A stretch of DNA of 16,765 nucleotides, from the NCBI GenBank assembly GCA_026984415.1, contig JALSSE010000114.1:1-16765 (forward strand), read 5' to 3'. Of the stretch, positions 6,596 to 13,920 are shown in pieces. Both the position numbers and the translations under genes were made by a program. The notes below the pieces were generated by a model. It was given only the letters and a program-made list of their open reading frames with translations, made no database searches and was not told the origin of the DNA. Every line of letters begins with the position of its first letter. Position 1 is the stretch's first letter. The DNA is from Hydrogenothermaceae bacterium (lineage in GTDB: Bacteria; Aquificota; Aquificae; Hydrogenothermales; Hydrogenothermaceae).

Positions 6596-7093
6596 TTATC
6601 CTTTCATTAATTTCTTATACTCTGGACCTTCTTCTCCCAGAACAATGGTGTTTCCTTCAATTTTGAAAGGAGGTATAGCAAGAGGACGAGGAGGAGGCCC
6701 AAATATGTTTCTACCGCATGCATCGTACTCACCACCGTGGCAAGGACAATGCCATATTTTTTTATCTTCTTCCCAGTTTGGAATACATCCTAAATGGGTA
6801 CATATTCCGATAACTACTGTGTATTCATCTTTTACAGTTCTATCAGGGCATTTAATCATATCTGGTGTTTTTCTAAGAACAAATACTGGCTTCCCTCTCC
6901 ATGCAACAACTCTTAGTTCCCCCGGTTGAACTTCTGATAAATCAAATTTTACTGTTGCCTGTGCTTTTACTTCAGGAAGAGGCTCCCATGTTTTGTACAT
7001 TGCGTAAAGAGAAGCTCCTACTCCAATGGCAGCCCATCCTCCCATTGCGTAAAGTAAAAAATCCCTTCGGGTTACTTTTTCTTCTTCTGCCAT
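6596..7093 (-). CDS. petA: Rieske iron-sulfur subunit of the cytochrome bc1 complex
   Basis: 165 residues, first gene of the petABC operon. It takes one electron from quinol at the Qo site and swings to the cytochrome c subunit. The N-terminus has the twin-arginine motif TRRDFL (8-13) and a membrane helix (about 17-33), typical of Rieske proteins inserted by the Tat system. The 2Fe-2S cluster is held by Cys98 and His100 (CTHLGC) and by Cys116 and His119 (CPCHGG), with Cys103 and Cys118 forming the conserved disulfide. The GPPPRPLA loop (132-139) near the cluster is also conserved. The start at 7093 is preceded by AAGGAG. petB follows 10 bases after the stop. Confidence 0.95.
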   Translation of the reverse strand: MAEEEKVTRRDFLLYAMGGWAAIGVGASLYAMYKTWEPLPEVKAQATVKFDLSEVQPGELRVVAWRGKPVFVLRKTPDMIKCPDRTVKDEYTVVIGICTHLGCIPNWEEDKKIWHCPCHGGEYDACGRNIFGPPPRPLAIPPFKIEGNTIVLGEEGPEYKKLMKG

Positions 7094-7219
7094 GGCACAC
7101 TCCTTAGTATTGTGATAGAGTCAATTAAATTAATATAACAAAATTTAAATATAATTTGTTATAGTTTTTATATTTAAACTGTAAATATAGTTATAGAATT
7201 AAGTAATTGAGAATCAATT
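7094..7219 (-). promoter_or_regulatory. petABC upstream region with a 9-base inverted repeat
   Basis: This 126-base AT-rich gap must hold the promoter of the bc1 operon. A perfect inverted repeat TATAACAAA (7134-7142) / TTTGTTATA (7155-7163) with a 12-base centre lies about 40-70 bases before the petA start. On the minus strand TATATT overlaps its proximal arm and could be the -10 box, though no good -35 was seen. It does not match the FNR, CRP or ArcA patterns I know. A shorter repeat AATTGA/TCAATT (7205-7219) follows the stop of the upstream 72-residue gene and is too weak to call a terminator. Confidence 0.4.
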
Positions 7220-7438
7220 TTAATTAGATTTTATACAGGAAATAGAGCTTTCTGGAACTTTTGATTTTTTTATTTTTTTTAGAATGACATAACAAATTGT
7301 ATTCCTTTTTGTGTCCTGATAAACGTAAATCCATTGTCCAATATCAGGAAGATAGTATTCTTCTATCCTTTTCATTTTTGCTTCAGATAAAGAAATTGTT
7401 AAAACTGTAAAAAGGACTACAAGAACAATCTTTTTCAC
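7220..7438 (-). CDS. Unrecognised small secreted protein
   Basis: 72 residues with a GTG start at 7438, one base after the trpB stop; AAAGGA at a suitable distance comes from the end of trpB. The first 20 residues form a Sec signal (KK, then a hydrophobic core, then SEA), leaving a basic mature peptide of about 52 residues. It contains two cysteines (49 and 68) that could form a disulfide, and the pattern WIYVYQDTKRNTICY followed by SISCI. I do not recognise the family. The close spacing implies coupled translation with trpB, yet an extracytoplasmic peptide has no evident link to tryptophan synthesis; it may be simply carried in the operon. It is the last gene before the petABC promoter region. 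Confidence 0.7.
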   Translation of the reverse strand: MKKIVLVVLFTVLTISLSEAKMKRIEEYYLPDIGQWIYVYQDTKRNTICYVILKKIKKSKVPESSISCIKSN

Positions 7439-7439
7439 A

Positions 7440-8687
7440 TCATAATCCTTTATAGTTTTCCTTTAGTTTAGAAAGAAGTCTTTCATTTAAATCAGGATTT
7501 GTATCTAAAATATTTTTTATCTGGGCAACATCTTTATCTCCTCTACCAGACAGGGTAATAACAACAATTCCCCCTTTTCCTATTTCCCTTGCAATGTCAA
7601 CAGCTTTTATAACAGCGTGGGAACTTTCTAAAGCTGGAATAATACCTTCTGTCCTTGATAAAAGTAAAAATCCTTCTAATGCTTCTTCATCTGTTGCTGT
7701 AATGTATTCTGCCCTTCCAATATTTTTTAAATAAGAATGTTCTGGTCCTACACCGGGATAGTCAAGTCCCGCCGATATTGAATGGGTAGGTTCAATCTGT
7801 CCCCATTCATTTTGAATAAAGTATGTTTTCATACCGTGTAAAACACCAATAGAACCTCCATTAATACTTGCTGCATGTTCTCCTGTTTCTATTCCATATC
7901 CTGCTGCTTCAACTCCGTACATTTTAACCTCTTCATTTTCAATAAATGGGTAAAACATACCTATTGCATTACTTCCCCCACCAACACAGGCTACAACTGC
8001 ATCAGGAAGTCTTCCTTCTATCTCAATAATCTGTTCTTTTGTTTCATTTCCTATAACAGACTGGAAATCTCTAACAATTACTGGAAATGGATGGGGTCCA
8101 AGTGCTGAACCGATAACGTAATGGGTGGTATTAACATTTGTTACCCAGTCCCTCAATGCTTCATTGACTGCGTCTTTTAATGTTCTACTTCCAGCTTTAA
8201 CTATTTCAACATCAGCTCCAAGGAGTTTCATTCTGAAAACATTTAGAGCCTGTCTTTCTGCGTCTTCTTCTCCCATATAAACAACACATTCCAAACCAAA
8301 TAGAGCTGCTGCTGTTGCTATAGATACACCGTGTTGTCCAGCTCCTGTTTCGGCAATAACCCTTTTTTTTCCTAATTTTTTTGTTAAAAGAACCTGTCCT
8401 AAAGTGTTATTTATTTTGTGTGCTCCAGTGTGTAAAAGGTCTTCTCTTTTCAGATATATTTTTGCTCCACCAACTGCTTCTGTTAATCTATGGGCAAAGT
8501 ACAAAATAGAAGGTCTTCCTGCATATTCCTGTAAGTAATAAACAAATTCCCTCTGGAAGTCACCGTCGTTTTTTATTTGATTGTACTGCTTTTCTAAATC
8601 TTCAAGGGCTGGAATTAACGTTTCTGGTAAAAATTTTCCTCCAAAATCTCCAAAGTATCCTCTTTCATCAGGTAAGTTATAGTTCAT
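7440..8687 (-). CDS. trpB: Tryptophan synthase beta chain
   Basis: 415 residues, the normal length of the TrpB1 type. It condenses indole with serine to give tryptophan, using pyridoxal phosphate, in complex with TrpA. The PLP lysine is Lys91 in HTGAHKINN, the catalytic Glu113 lies in AETGAGQHG, and the phosphate-binding loop GGGSN is at 236-240. The N-terminal [13 protein letters not shown] and the C-terminal SGRGDKD are also characteristic. ATG 8687 follows the ribosome binding site GAGGAG, which itself overlaps the stop of the PBP gene upstream. trpA is not beside it, so tryptophan genes are dispersed here. There is no leader peptide or attenuator before it; it must be read from the PBP promoter or an internal one. 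Confidence 0.97.
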   Translation of the reverse strand: MNYNLPDERGYFGDFGGKFLPETLIPALEDLEKQYNQIKNDGDFQREFVYYLQEYAGRPSILYFAHRLTEAVGGAKIYLKREDLLHTGAHKINNTLGQVLLTKKLGKKRVIAETGAGQHGVSIATAAALFGLECVVYMGEEDAERQALNVFRMKLLGADVEIVKAGSRTLKDAVNEALRDWVTNVNTTHYVIGSALGPHPFPVIVRDFQSVIGNETKEQIIEIEGRLPDAVVACVGGGSNAIGMFYPFIENEEVKMYGVEAAGYGIETGEHAASINGGSIGVLHGMKTYFIQNEWGQIEPTHSISAGLDYPGVGPEHSYLKNIGRAEYITATDEEALEGFLLLSRTEGIIPALESSHAVIKAVDIAREIGKGGIVVITLSGRGDKDVAQIKNILDTNPDLNERLLSKLKENYKGL

Positions 8688-8696
8688 TGTATCTCC

Positions 8697-11186
8697 TCAG
8701 TTATTGTTTATGTCAAAAATAAACTTGTCTATAAAACTTTCATTTTCTTTTAAATCTTCTTCATCTATAAGTTTTTTGTTTTTAACAACTGGTTCTTTTT
8801 TTTCTGATTTATTTATAGATTTTACAGGAAATTTGTCTTCTGTTTCAGCCTTTTTTTCTTTTTTAGATGGGATAGTGATATCTTCATTGTAAAAGTCAAG
8901 TTCTCCTCCAAAATCAACATCTTCAATAGGTGGAATAACTACGGCAATTTCTCCATCACAGTCTAATTCAGGTTGAGTTCCATTTACAAATAAGATTTTT
9001 TCACCGGGACAATGTTTATTAGCAATAAGCCTTGTGTTTGGGTCAATGGGAACTGGAATAACCCCTTCTGGTATATCAAAATCTTCAGCTTTTTTTTCTG
9101 CATAAATAGTTCCCATAAGGTTAATCCATATAGGTAAAGCAGCCCTTGCACCTGTAATATGATAACCAATTCTTTTTTTAGTATCGTATCCAACCCATAC
9201 AACTGTAGTTATATCTTTAGAAAATCCAGCGAACCACGCATCTGTAAAATTGTCTGTTGTTCCTGTTTTTCCAGCTAAAGGCATTTTTAGTACTTTTGCT
9301 TTTCTTCCTGTTCCATTTTGGATGACATTTTTAAGCATATCAACAAGGACTGCATTTTCCTTAACAGGATATACCTGTTTACAGTTTTCCTTATGTGTAT
9401 AGACTTCAATTCCGTAAGGGTTAACTACTTTTTCTATAAAATAAGGTTCACATTTAATTCCATTATTACCAAATGTTGAATATACTGTGGCTAATTCTAA
9501 AGGAGAAACCTCAAAAGTTCCTAAAACCAGTGAATAAACCTTTGGGATGTTCCCCTTTATTCCTAATTTGTATCCTAAATCAATAACCGGTTCAATTCCT
9601 ATTTTTGAAAGAAGGTAAACAGATGCAGCATTTAAGCTGTGGGCAAGGGCATATCTTAAAGTAACTTCCCCGAAATATTCATCTTCGTAATTTGAAGGAA
9701 TCCATTCTTGATTCCTATCTTCGTCCCAGAATGTTAAAGGTTCATCTTTTAGTATGTCTATCTGTGTATAACCTTTTAAAAGTGCAGTTGCATAAACAAT
9801 TGGTTTAAAAGCAGACCCAGGCTGTCTTTTACTCTGGACTACCCTGTTAAATTCACTTTTTTGTATGTCATATCCACCAACTAAAACTTTTATTGCTCCA
9901 GTATGGGAATCAATAGATACAACAGCTGCTTCCAAGTAAGGGACAAATTCAAATTTATCATTTCCTTTATATCTTACATATATAGGAAGCCCTGTAGGGT
10001 ATTTGCTTAATTGTTTTGCGAATTTATTTGTTTTCCCTTTAAAAATGATAGTTCCATACCAGAAGTCGTTTATTGTAAATCGTATCTTGTTTTTTGAAAT
10101 TCTCTGTACTAAGGCTATGTATATATTCCCTTTTTTTAGTTTTTTAATTTTGCTTTGTTTTTTGTATCTTGACATAAGTTGTGAAATTTCTTCTTCTGTT
10201 AATTCTGAAAGTCCAACGTATTTTTGGAGTTTGTCAATTCTATCCTGAACTATTGAGTAAGCATTTTTTTGGAGATTTTTATCAATTGTTGTGTAAACTT
10301 TATATCCTCCTTTGTAAACTGCTTCTAATCCAATATTTTCTTTAAGCCACTGTCTTACTAATTCTGTAAAGTGATCTCTGTATGAGTTTTCACCATCTTC
10401 ACCGTAAAGTTCTATTTTTTTGTTTAAACATTCATCTAACTGTTCCTTTGATATGTACCCTTCTTCAAACATACTCTGTAATACTATATTTCTTCTCTCT
10501 AATGCCCCTTTCATATTTACATAAGGGTCATATCTACTTGGGGCTTTAGGTAAACCGGCAAGTAATGCAGCTTCACAAATATCTACTTCCCAGATGTGTT
10601 TTCCAAAATATACCTTTGATGCTGTTTCAACCCCATAACTTCCATGTCCTAAATATATTTGATTTAGATACATTTCTAAAATTTTGTCTTTTGAGTAGTA
10701 TTTATTTAGCCTTATAGCTAATACCATTTCTTTTACTTTTCTTGAAAAACTTCTTTCTGAAGTTAGAAAAAGGTTTTTTATAAGTTGCTGGGATATTGTA
10801 CTTCCACCTGCTACAATCTCTCCAGAGGTTACATTTTTTATAAAAGCCCTAAAAATACCTGCCGGGTCAATTCCTATGTTTTTATAGAAAGTCCTGTCTT
10901 CAATAGAGATGAATGCTTCTTTTACATAATCTGGGATTTTATCAATAGTTACGTACTCCCTTTTTTGAATGTAAAATTCTGTAAGTAATGAACCATCAGA
11001 AGAAAAAACCTGTGTAACCTGGTCAGGTTTCCAGTTTTCAAGGGCTTTTACATCAGGAAGGTTTCTGGTGTTTACAATGTAAAAGTATATTATCCATCCT
11101 ATAAGTAATAAAAATAAACCTAAAACCCCAAATTTTATATATTTAAAAATATTTTCTCTTAATTCTTCTTTATCTAAATCTTTCAA
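8697..11186 (-). CDS. mrcA: Class A penicillin-binding protein (PBP1A type)
   Basis: 829 residues. It polymerises lipid II into glycan strands and cross-links the peptides in the periplasm. In order: cytoplasmic tail, membrane helix (about 17-37), family 51 glycosyltransferase domain with EDRTFY (catalytic Glu96), GGSTISQQLIKN (128-139) and Glu153 in KVKEM, a linker with an inserted OB-like region (about 330-415), and a transpeptidase domain with SAFK (Ser458 nucleophile, Lys461), SLN (517-519) and KTGT (640-643). The region after about residue 775 is low in complexity and rich in Lys and Glu, probably a disordered tail. It is the first gene of a unit with trpB, which starts 9 bases after its stop. 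A perfect TATAAT lies upstream (11220-11225, minus strand). Confidence 0.95.
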   Translation of the reverse strand: MKDLDKEELRENIFKYIKFGVLGLFLLLIGWIIYFYIVNTRNLPDVKALENWKPDQVTQVFSSDGSLLTEFYIQKREYVTIDKIPDYVKEAFISIEDRTFYKNIGIDPAGIFRAFIKNVTSGEIVAGGSTISQQLIKNLFLTSERSFSRKVKEMVLAIRLNKYYSKDKILEMYLNQIYLGHGSYGVETASKVYFGKHIWEVDICEAALLAGLPKAPSRYDPYVNMKGALERRNIVLQSMFEEGYISKEQLDECLNKKIELYGEDGENSYRDHFTELVRQWLKENIGLEAVYKGGYKVYTTIDKNLQKNAYSIVQDRIDKLQKYVGLSELTEEEISQLMSRYKKQSKIKKLKKGNIYIALVQRISKNKIRFTINDFWYGTIIFKGKTNKFAKQLSKYPTGLPIYVRYKGNDKFEFVPYLEAAVVSIDSHTGAIKVLVGGYDIQKSEFNRVVQSKRQPGSAFKPIVYATALLKGYTQIDILKDEPLTFWDEDRNQEWIPSNYEDEYFGEVTLRYALAHSLNAASVYLLSKIGIEPVIDLGYKLGIKGNIPKVYSLVLGTFEVSPLELATVYSTFGNNGIKCEPYFIEKVVNPYGIEVYTHKENCKQVYPVKENAVLVDMLKNVIQNGTGRKAKVLKMPLAGKTGTTDNFTDAWFAGFSKDITTVVWVGYDTKKRIGYHITGARAALPIWINLMGTIYAEKKAEDFDIPEGVIPVPIDPNTRLIANKHCPGEKILFVNGTQPELDCDGEIAVVIPPIEDVDFGGELDFYNEDITIPSKKEKKAETEDKFPVKSINKSEKKEPVVKNKKLIDEEDLKENESFIDKFIFDINNN

Positions 11187-11302
11187 ATAACCTCACCTTT
11201 GAAAATAATTTAACTTACTATTATATTTTAGTTTGACTTAAAAAGAAATTTGTTTTAAAGTAAGTACTTTATTTAAATTTGCAATATTTGTGGAGTGTTT
11301 CA
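11187..11302. promoter_or_regulatory. Divergent promoter region between the PBP1A and DksA-like genes
   Basis: On the minus strand TATAAT (11220-11225) is a good -10 for the PBP gene, though its -35 is weak. On the plus strand TTGACT (11233-11238), a 17-base gap and TAAAGT (11256-11261) form a fair promoter for the DksA-like gene. A 16-base dyad, TAAAGTAAGTACTTTA (11256-11271: 7-base arms around AG), covers that -10 and the likely start point, and part of its sequence is echoed as AACTTACT at 11212-11219 on the other side. It could be an operator, but no regulator is known. Confidence 0.45.
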
Positions 11303-11653
11303 ATGGAACATTTAACTAAGGAGCAAATAGAAGAAATTAAAGGAATCCTAACAAAGTGGAAGCAAGAATTACTTGCAGAATCTAAAGACTCAATGGGTGA
11401 ACCTTTATCTTATGAAGGTGGAGATGAAATAGACAGGGCTGATGCAGAAGCAGGAAGAATTTTAATGCTCAGGAATTTAGATAAACACAGGAAATTACTG
11501 AAAAAAATAGAGTTTTCTTTACAAAAGATTGATTATGGGACTTATGGAATTTGTGAAGTCTGCAGTAAGCCTATTCCTTTTGAAAGATTAAAAGCAAGAC
11601 CGGTGGCTAATCTGTGTATTGAGTGTAAGGAAATTCAGGAAGAAAATGAATGA
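11303..11653 (+). CDS. dksA: DksA/TraR-family zinc-finger transcription factor
   Basis: 116 residues. Proteins of this family enter the RNA polymerase secondary channel and, with ppGpp, adjust promoter opening during starvation. A coiled-coil N-terminal half is followed by a four-cysteine zinc finger, Cys84/Cys87 and Cys105/Cys108, in the typical GICEVCSKPIPFERLKARP context. The tip of the coiled coil keeps the functional D-x-x-D-x-A motif as Asp41 and Asp44 before Ala46, which many DksA paralogues have lost, so a true DksA-like role is reasonable. The protein is shorter than E. coli DksA (151). I chose ATG 11303 because TGGAG lies 7 bases upstream; the frame could extend 8 codons to a TTG at 11279, but without a ribosome binding site. 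Confidence 0.88.
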   Translation: MEHLTKEQIEEIKGILTKWKQELLAESKDSMGEPLSYEGGDEIDRADAEAGRILMLRNLDKHRKLLKKIEFSLQKIDYGTYGICEVCSKPIPFERLKARPVANLCIECKEIQEENE

Positions 11654-11655
11654 AA

Positions 11656-12525
11656 CTATTTAAAAACTTTTTCTGGTTGTAGAATATTTCCTTCTTTTAT
11701 TTTTCCAATTCCCAAGAATTTTCTTTCTTTTGAAAGTACTTTAACTAAAGTATTTACTGGAAACTCAGCAGGGATTTTAAACCTCTGTCCATTTAAAAAT
11801 CTTATATCAAAACCTTCATCTAAAACAACTTCAGGGAAAAATCTCAATGCTTTTTCTATAGGGATAATGATTTGTTCCAATTCTTTTTTATCTTTTTTTA
11901 ATATTTCTTCAAATTTAACAGCATTTTCAACAGAAAATCCATTTATTTTTGTTCTTCTAAGCTCTTTTACATATGCTCCACAATTAGTTTCATCTCCTAT
12001 TTCTTTTATAAGACTTCTAATATACGTTCCAGATGAACAGTGAACCTTTATAGTGAAAAAAGGTAGATTTATGTCTAAAATTTCAATAGAGTAAACAGTT
12101 ATCTCTTTTGGTTTTAAATGGACTTCTACACCTTTTTTTGCAAGTTGATAAGCCCTTTTTCCACCTATCCTTTTTGATGAGTATTTAGGAGGGGTTTGAA
12201 GGTAAGTTTTCTGGAAAGAAAGAATTATTTTCTTCAGTTCCTCTTCTGTAATTTTGCACTTTTTTTCCTCTAATATTTCTCCCTGTGAATCGTAAGTGGT
12301 AGTTATTTTTCCAAGCTCTCCAGTCGCTATATATTCTTTATCTAAACCCTGAAAATATTCTGTTAGTCTTGTTGCTTTTCCAATAGTTAAAATCATTAGC
12401 CCAGAGGCTGCATAATCAAGAGTTCCTGTATGCCCGATTTTTATTCCAAATTTTTTCTTTATTTTTACTACCATGTCGTTGGAAGTTATTCCAACAGGTT
12501 TATCAACTAATAATATTCCATCCAT
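11656..12525 (-). CDS. truB: tRNA pseudouridine-55 synthase
   Basis: 289 residues. TruB isomerises U55 in the T-loop of nearly all tRNAs and also acts as a tRNA folding chaperone. The N-terminal GILLVDKPVGITSND and the catalytic motif GHTGTLDYAASGL with nucleophile Asp37 identify it, supported by YDSQGE, QTPPKYSSKRIGGKRAYQLAKKG (RNA-binding loop and YxLARxG-like motif) and SGTYIRSLIKEIG. A PUA-like C-terminal domain (about 230-289) with LAVxL-type strands follows. The motif usually reads TLDPxATG; here Tyr38 and Ser41 replace Pro and Thr. Its stop lies 2 bases from the converging dksA stop with no room for a terminator. Confidence 0.95.
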   Translation of the reverse strand: MDGILLVDKPVGITSNDMVVKIKKKFGIKIGHTGTLDYAASGLMILTIGKATRLTEYFQGLDKEYIATGELGKITTTYDSQGEILEEKKCKITEEELKKIILSFQKTYLQTPPKYSSKRIGGKRAYQLAKKGVEVHLKPKEITVYSIEILDINLPFFTIKVHCSSGTYIRSLIKEIGDETNCGAYVKELRRTKINGFSVENAVKFEEILKKDKKELEQIIIPIEKALRFFPEVVLDEGFDIRFLNGQRFKIPAEFPVNTLVKVLSKERKFLGIGKIKEGNILQPEKVFK

Positions 12526-12648
12526 TATATATAACCTTTTTAATTTATTTTGAAATGATAATTTTATCCTAAAAATTTCACATAAAAATATTTAATGCTA
12601 TTGGTATCTTTTGATATAATAATCTGAAAAACTCAAAGAGAGGAGAAA
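12526..12648. promoter_or_regulatory. Divergent promoter region between truB and fabL
   Basis: On the plus strand an extended -10 element TGATATAAT (12612-12620) has both the TG and a perfect TATAAT, which compensates for the poor -35; the start would be near 12627, leaving a leader of about 20 bases before the AGGAG (12641-12645) of fabL. The truB side has AAAAGG before its start but no clear promoter. A TGAAAT/ATTTCA pair (12551-12580) with a long centre is too weak to call an operator. Confidence 0.5.
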
Positions 12649-13431
12649 ATGGTTTTAGAAGGAAAGTTAGCTTTTATAACTGGAGCAAGTAGAGGAATTG
12701 GAAAGGCAATTGCTTTAAAATTAGCTGATATGGGTGCAGATATTATTATTAACTATTACAGAAATGCTGAAAAAGCTGAAGAAGTAGTAAAAGAAATTGA
12801 AGCAAAAGGAAGAAAAGCATTCGCAATAAAAGGAGATTTTGGAAAAAAAGAAGACATAGATAGGGTTTTTGATGAAATTGAGGAAAAATACGGGTATTTA
12901 GATATATTTGTTAGCAATGCTGTCGCATCAGGAAGGGAAGTTTTAGGTGGATTTGCACCATTTTTAAAATTAAGAGAAAAAGGAACAGACAGAATTTTTA
13001 ATATAACAACAAAAGGTTTTATCTGGTCTTCACAGAGGGCTGTCAAATTGATGAAAGGAAGAGAAGGTAAAATTATAGCTATTTCTTCAACTGGAACCAG
13101 AGACTATATGCCTTACTATGCTATACATGCAGCTGCAAAGTCTGCTTTAGAAGCCCTTGTCAGGTATCTTGCAGTAGAGGCTGCTCCTCTTGGAATAAAT
13201 GTTAATACTGTTTCTGGTGGTCCAATAGATACAGAAGCTTTAAGGCTTTTCCCAGACTATGAAGAAATAAAAGAAAAAACTGCAAAATTAACCCCATTTG
13301 GAAGGATGGGTTTACCTGAAGATTTAGCAGGTGTGGTGGGGTTTTTATGTACCCCTGATGCAAAATGGATACAGGGACAGACTATTGTTGTTGATGGTGG
13401 ATTATCTTTAGTAAGGGGAACAAGGGAGTAG
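12649..13431 (+). CDS. fabL: FabL-like enoyl-ACP reductase (short-chain dehydrogenase family)
   Basis: 260 residues with a Rossmann fold. It probably catalyses the last step of each fatty-acid elongation cycle, reducing trans-2-enoyl-ACP with NAD(P)H. The nucleotide-binding motif TGASRGIG is at 11-18 and VSNAVASG (NNAASG in B. subtilis FabL) at 88-95. The active site is Tyr157-x6-Lys164 (YAIHAAAK), the spacing of enoyl reductases, not the Tyr-x3-Lys of FabG and most relatives. The stretch RYLAVEAAPLGINVN and VSGGPIDTEALRLFPD closely resembles FabL, and IQGQTIVVDGG ends the fold. It has its own extended -10 promoter. FabI is the main alternative, but the GASRGIG motif argues against it. Its stop codon abuts that of the converging orf162. 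Confidence 0.8.
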   Translation: MVLEGKLAFITGASRGIGKAIALKLADMGADIIINYYRNAEKAEEVVKEIEAKGRKAFAIKGDFGKKEDIDRVFDEIEEKYGYLDIFVSNAVASGREVLGGFAPFLKLREKGTDRIFNITTKGFIWSSQRAVKLMKGREGKIIAISSTGTRDYMPYYAIHAAAKSALEALVRYLAVEAAPLGINVNTVSGGPIDTEALRLFPDYEEIKEKTAKLTPFGRMGLPEDLAGVVGFLCTPDAKWIQGQTIVVDGGLSLVRGTRE

Positions 13432-13920
13432 TCAGTTTTCTTTACCACCCTTTTTAGATAAACTGTAAATATATCCTAAAGCCATAGATATATCGCTTAT
13501 TTTTCTCATTAAACTGAAATAAGAACTCTGGGAGATTTTTGGCTGTTCTATAATCTCCTCTAAAAGTAGAATAAAATCTCCAAGTATATCCATTATATGG
13601 GTCCCATTTATTCTCATATTTTCAGAGAAAAGGGGGAGTTGTTGCTCTATGTTTGGTAAAGTGAAAAGTATCCATGAAAGACTTTCTGATGAAATTATGC
13701 ATATATGCTTTTTTAAATTGTTATCCCGAATTTCATTTAATATTCTTAATAAATTTTCTGTCTTAACTAAGGTTTCTGTTATCTTTTCTAATATATATAA
13801 GCTATCTTCCTGGGAAAAATCTCCCTTTGAGATTATACTATTTGCCTTTTTCCTATGTAAAAAAACGTAGTTTTCTAAATCACTTATTAAATAGTTAAGG
13901 TATATGTTCTCCTCATCCAT
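13432..13920 (-). CDS. Unrecognised 162-residue protein coupled to fliA
   Basis: The ATG at 13920 lies inside the end of fliA (8-base overlap, ATGGATGA) and has no strong ribosome binding site, so it is probably translated by coupling. The protein is soluble and predicted almost wholly helical from its Leu/Ile/Glu/Lys pattern, with no signal peptide and no catalytic motif that I can see. Repeated phrases such as ENYVFLHRKKANSII, ILEKITETLVKTENLL and DILGDFILLLEEII suggest a helical bundle. Position suggests a role in flagellar regulation, for instance a FliA partner or chaperone, but it does not look like FlgM, FlhF, FlhG or CheZ. I do not recognise a family. Its stop directly touches the fabL stop on the other strand. 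Confidence 0.75.
   Translation of the reverse strand: MDEENIYLNYLISDLENYVFLHRKKANSIISKGDFSQEDSLYILEKITETLVKTENLLRILNEIRDNNLKKHICIISSESLSWILFTLPNIEQQLPLFSENMRINGTHIMDILGDFILLLEEIIEQPKISQSSYFSLMRKISDISMALGYIYSLSKKGGKEN

Noticed and set aside
6588..6929. Plus-strand frame of 113 codons
   Set aside because: Antisense to the Rieske gene; the Pro- and Ser-rich translation is what the conserved Rieske sequence produces when read backwards.
7205..7219. AATTGA/TCAATT hairpin after orf72 as a terminator
   Set aside because: Only six A/T-rich pairs and no T-run on the minus strand; too weak.
11279..11302. Earlier TTG start for the DksA-like protein
   Set aside because: No ribosome binding site before 11279, while TGGAG precedes ATG 11303 and the extra residues MQYLWSVS are not typical of the family.
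12756..13046. Minus-strand frame of 96 codons
   Set aside because: Antisense to the FabL-like gene with no start signal.
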